The position numbers and the translations under genes are program-made. Of a stretch of DNA of 14,728 nt, positions 13,395-14,728 are shown piece after piece; within the stretch, counting starts at the first letter, position 1; each line of letters opens with the position of its first letter. This DNA is from JAURVT01 sp049059935. Lineage in GTDB: Bacteria; Actinomycetota; Actinomycetes; Propionibacteriales; Nocardioidaceae. The stretch spans positions 1 to 14,728 of the forward strand of contig NZ_JBMGQR010000092.1 in assembly GCF_049059935.1 (NCBI RefSeq), written 5' to 3'. Under the pieces are notes generated by a model. It saw nothing but the letters and a program-made list of their open reading frames with translations, was not told the DNA's origin and did not search any database.

Positions 13395-13451
13395 CCCGGC
13401 ACCCGGGAAGTTCTCCAGGTGCCGGGGCAGATTCCCAGGTATACCTGGGAA
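13395..13451. promoter_or_regulatory. Operator-like region between the ABC operon and lhr
   Basis: A perfect 20-bp palindrome, TTCCCAGGTATACCTGGGAA, lies at 13432-13451. Just left of it are the related half-sites TTCTCCAGGT (13411-13420) and, inverted, ACCCGGGAA (13401-13409 region), and a nine-base-pair inverted repeat CCCGGCACC/GGTGCCGGG (13395-13403 and 13418-13426). CAGGT recurs at a 20-bp interval, two helical turns. This is the pattern of a dimeric repressor bound at more than one site. It lies about 140 bp upstream of the ABC start and 62 bp upstream of lhr, so either could be the target. Confidence 0.6.
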
Positions 13452-13474
13452 ACCGTCACACCAGCACCCGGCGC

Positions 13475-13497
13475 TTGTCGGACCCGTGGGCGAGGAT
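13475..13497 (+). promoter_or_regulatory. PafBC/RecA-NDp-like promoter of lhr
   Basis: TTGTCGGAC (13475-13483), eight bases, then GAGGAT (13492-13497). The first seven bases match TTGTCRG of the recalled RecA-NDp element and the spacing is exact; the hexamer keeps A2 and T6 of TANNNT. ATG 13504 follows after six bases. GAGGAT GGG could instead be read as a weak ribosome-binding site. Confidence 0.5.
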
Positions 13498-13503
13498 GGG
13501 CAG

Positions 13504-14728
13504 ATGAGTGCGCGCCCGGGGCCGGACCCGGTCCTCGACCGGTTCTCGCCGGCCACCCGCGAGTGGTTCGCCGGCGCGTTCGACGCGCCCACCACCGCGC
13601 AGGTGGGGGCGTGGGAGGCGATCTCCGACGGCGCGCACGCCCTGGTCGTGGCGCCCACCGGCTCGGGCAAGACGCTGTCGGCGTTCCTGTGGTCGCTCGA
13701 CCGCCTGGCCACCACTCCCCCGCCCGCCGAGCCCCTGCAGCGCACCCGCGTCCTGTACGTGTCGCCGCTCAAGGCCCTGGCGGTCGACGTCGAGCGCAAC
13801 CTGCGCGCCCCGCTCGTCGGCATCACGCAGACCGCCAAGCGGCTCGGGGTCGACGCGCCCACGATCACGGTCGGCGTCCGCTCGGGCGACACCCCGCAGC
13901 AGGAGCGGCGGGCCATGGCCACCAAGCCGCCCGACATCCTCATCACCACCCCCGAGTCGCTGTTCCTGATGCTCACCTCGGCCGTGCGCGAGACGCTCGC
14001 CGGCGTCGAGACGGTCATCGTCGACGAGGTGCACGCCGTGGCGGCCACCAAGCGCGGTGCCCACCTGGCGCTCTCGCTCGAGCGCCTCGACGACCTCCTG
14101 CGCGAGCACGACGCCCGTCCGGCCCAGCGCATCGGGCTGTCGGCCACCGTCCGTCCGCACGAGGAGGTCGCGCGCTTCCTCGGCGGGCAGGCGCCCGTCA
14201 CGATCGTGGCGCCCACGTCCACCAAGCAGTGGGACCTCTCGGTGGTGGTGCCCGTCGCCGACATGACCGAGCTCGGCACCGCGGCCCCCGTCGAGGGCTC
14301 GGCGGCCGGCGACGTCGAGCGTCAAGCCTCCATCTGGCCGCACGTCGAGGAGCGCGTGGTCGACCTCGTCTACGCGCACCGCACGTCCATCGTCTTCGCC
14401 AACTCGCGGCGGCTCTCCGAGCGCCTCACCGCCCGTCTCAACGAGATCCACACCGACCGCGTCGCGCTCCTCCAGGCGAGCCCCGACGACGTCGTCGGCG
14501 CGTCCCGGCCGCCCGCGCAGATCATGGCGCAGGCCGGCGCCACCGAGGGCGCGGCTCCCACGCTCGCGCGCTCCCACCACGGGTCGGTGTCCAAGGAGCA
14601 GCGTGCCCTGATCGAGGACGACCTCAAGTCGGGCCGCATCCCGTGCGTCGTGGCCACCAGCTCCCTCGAGCTCGGCATCGACATGGGCGCGGTCGACCTC
14701 GTGATCCAGGTCGAGTCGCCGCCGTCGG
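13504..14728 (+). CDS. lhr: Lhr-type superfamily 2 DNA helicase, N-terminal part (cut by window)
   Basis: 408 codons of a protein that is usually about 1500 residues are visible, all in one clean frame. Lhr is an ATP-dependent 3'-5' helicase on single-stranded DNA with a preference for RNA:DNA hybrids, and from memory it is damage-induced in mycobacteria. Visible motifs are motif I APTGSGKT (50-57), YVSPLKALA (Ia), TTPESL (148-153 region), motif II DEVH (174-177), motif III GLSATV (211-216), motif IV SIVFANSRRLSERL and motif V ATSSLELGIDMGAVDLVIQ. DEVH rather than DEAH and the PESL stretch are Lhr-like. The C-terminal winged-helix and Lhr-specific domains lie outside the window. ATG 13504 was chosen as the first start before the conserved LDRFSPATREWF. 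It is divergent from the ABC operon and probably transcribed alone. Confidence 0.95.
   Translation, partial: MSARPGPDPVLDRFSPATREWFAGAFDAPTTAQVGAWEAISDGAHALVVAPTGSGKTLSAFLWSLDRLATTPPPAEPLQRTRVLYVSPLKALAVDVERNLRAPLVGITQTAKRLGVDAPTITVGVRSGDTPQQERRAMATKPPDILITTPESLFLMLTSAVRETLAGVETVIVDEVHAVAATKRGAHLALSLERLDDLLREHDARPAQRIGLSATVRPHEEVARFLGGQAPVTIVAPTSTKQWDLSVVVPVADMTELGTAAPVEGSAAGDVERQASIWPHVEERVVDLVYAHRTSIVFANSRRLSERLTARLNEIHTDRVALLQASPDDVVGASRPPAQIMAQAGATEGAAPTLARSHHGSVSKEQRALIEDDLKSGRIPCVVATSSLELGIDMGAVDLVIQVESPPS

Noticed and set aside
13292..13459. N-terminal extension of the ABC ATPase from 13459
   Set aside because: It would translate the promoter and part of the palindromic region; the ABC fold begins just after GTG 13291.

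Overview
The window is high-GC DNA (about 70% G+C by eye) from an actinobacterium, most likely a Propionibacteriales/Nocardioidaceae-type organism. The lineage call is inference. It rests on the recA-recX pair, a DUF3046 gene, a mycobacterial-type gene block resembling Rv0535-Rv0541, an actinobacterial LexA box, PafBC-type (RecA-NDp) promoters and many leaderless start codons. Fifteen protein genes are supported, two of them cut by the window ends. No rRNA, tRNA, CRISPR array, insertion sequence or phage gene was found.

Layout. 1-896 (-): TauD-family sulfate ester dioxygenase, C-terminus cut. 993-2650 (-): recA-recX, with two damage-type promoters upstream (2694-2800). 2820-5489 (-): a four-gene overlapping operon of a GT2 glycosyltransferase, a DUF2064 nucleotidyl/glycosyltransferase, a class I methyltransferase and a GGCT-fold protein. 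5603-6958 (+): a polytopic GT-C-like membrane protein, divergent from that operon. 7075-8936 (-): mtnP and an NAD-dependent sugar epimerase, overlapping by four bases and convergent with the GT-C gene across a 40-nt hairpin. 8987-9970 (+): a DHRS12-like SDR, divergent from mtnP. 9971-10509: a 540-bp non-coding stretch with a 70-nt inverted repeat and a duplicated tail of the next gene. 10510-10704 (-): DUF3046. 10739-13291 (-): an ABC-2 exporter (ATPase and two permeases). 13504-14728 (+): the N-terminal 408 codons of the Lhr helicase.

How it fits together. Two themes are interleaved. The first is DNA damage: recA, recX, DUF3046 and lhr, with promoter elements TGTC-N12-(hexamer) at the same spacing before recA, DUF3046, lhr and the ABC operon, plus a LexA box at recA. 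The second is a glycan-type pathway (sugar epimerase, GT2, DUF2064, methyltransferase, GT-C), syntenic from memory with Mycobacterium tuberculosis Rv0535-Rv0541, whose product is unknown. That block separates recA from DUF3046, which usually sit together in actinobacteria.

The strongest leads are the shared promoter grammar (leaderless TANNNT-N7-start and PafBC-like elements), the 70-nt inverted repeat with the duplicated DUF3046 tail, the 20-bp perfect palindrome between the exporter and lhr, and the uncharacterised glycan cluster.
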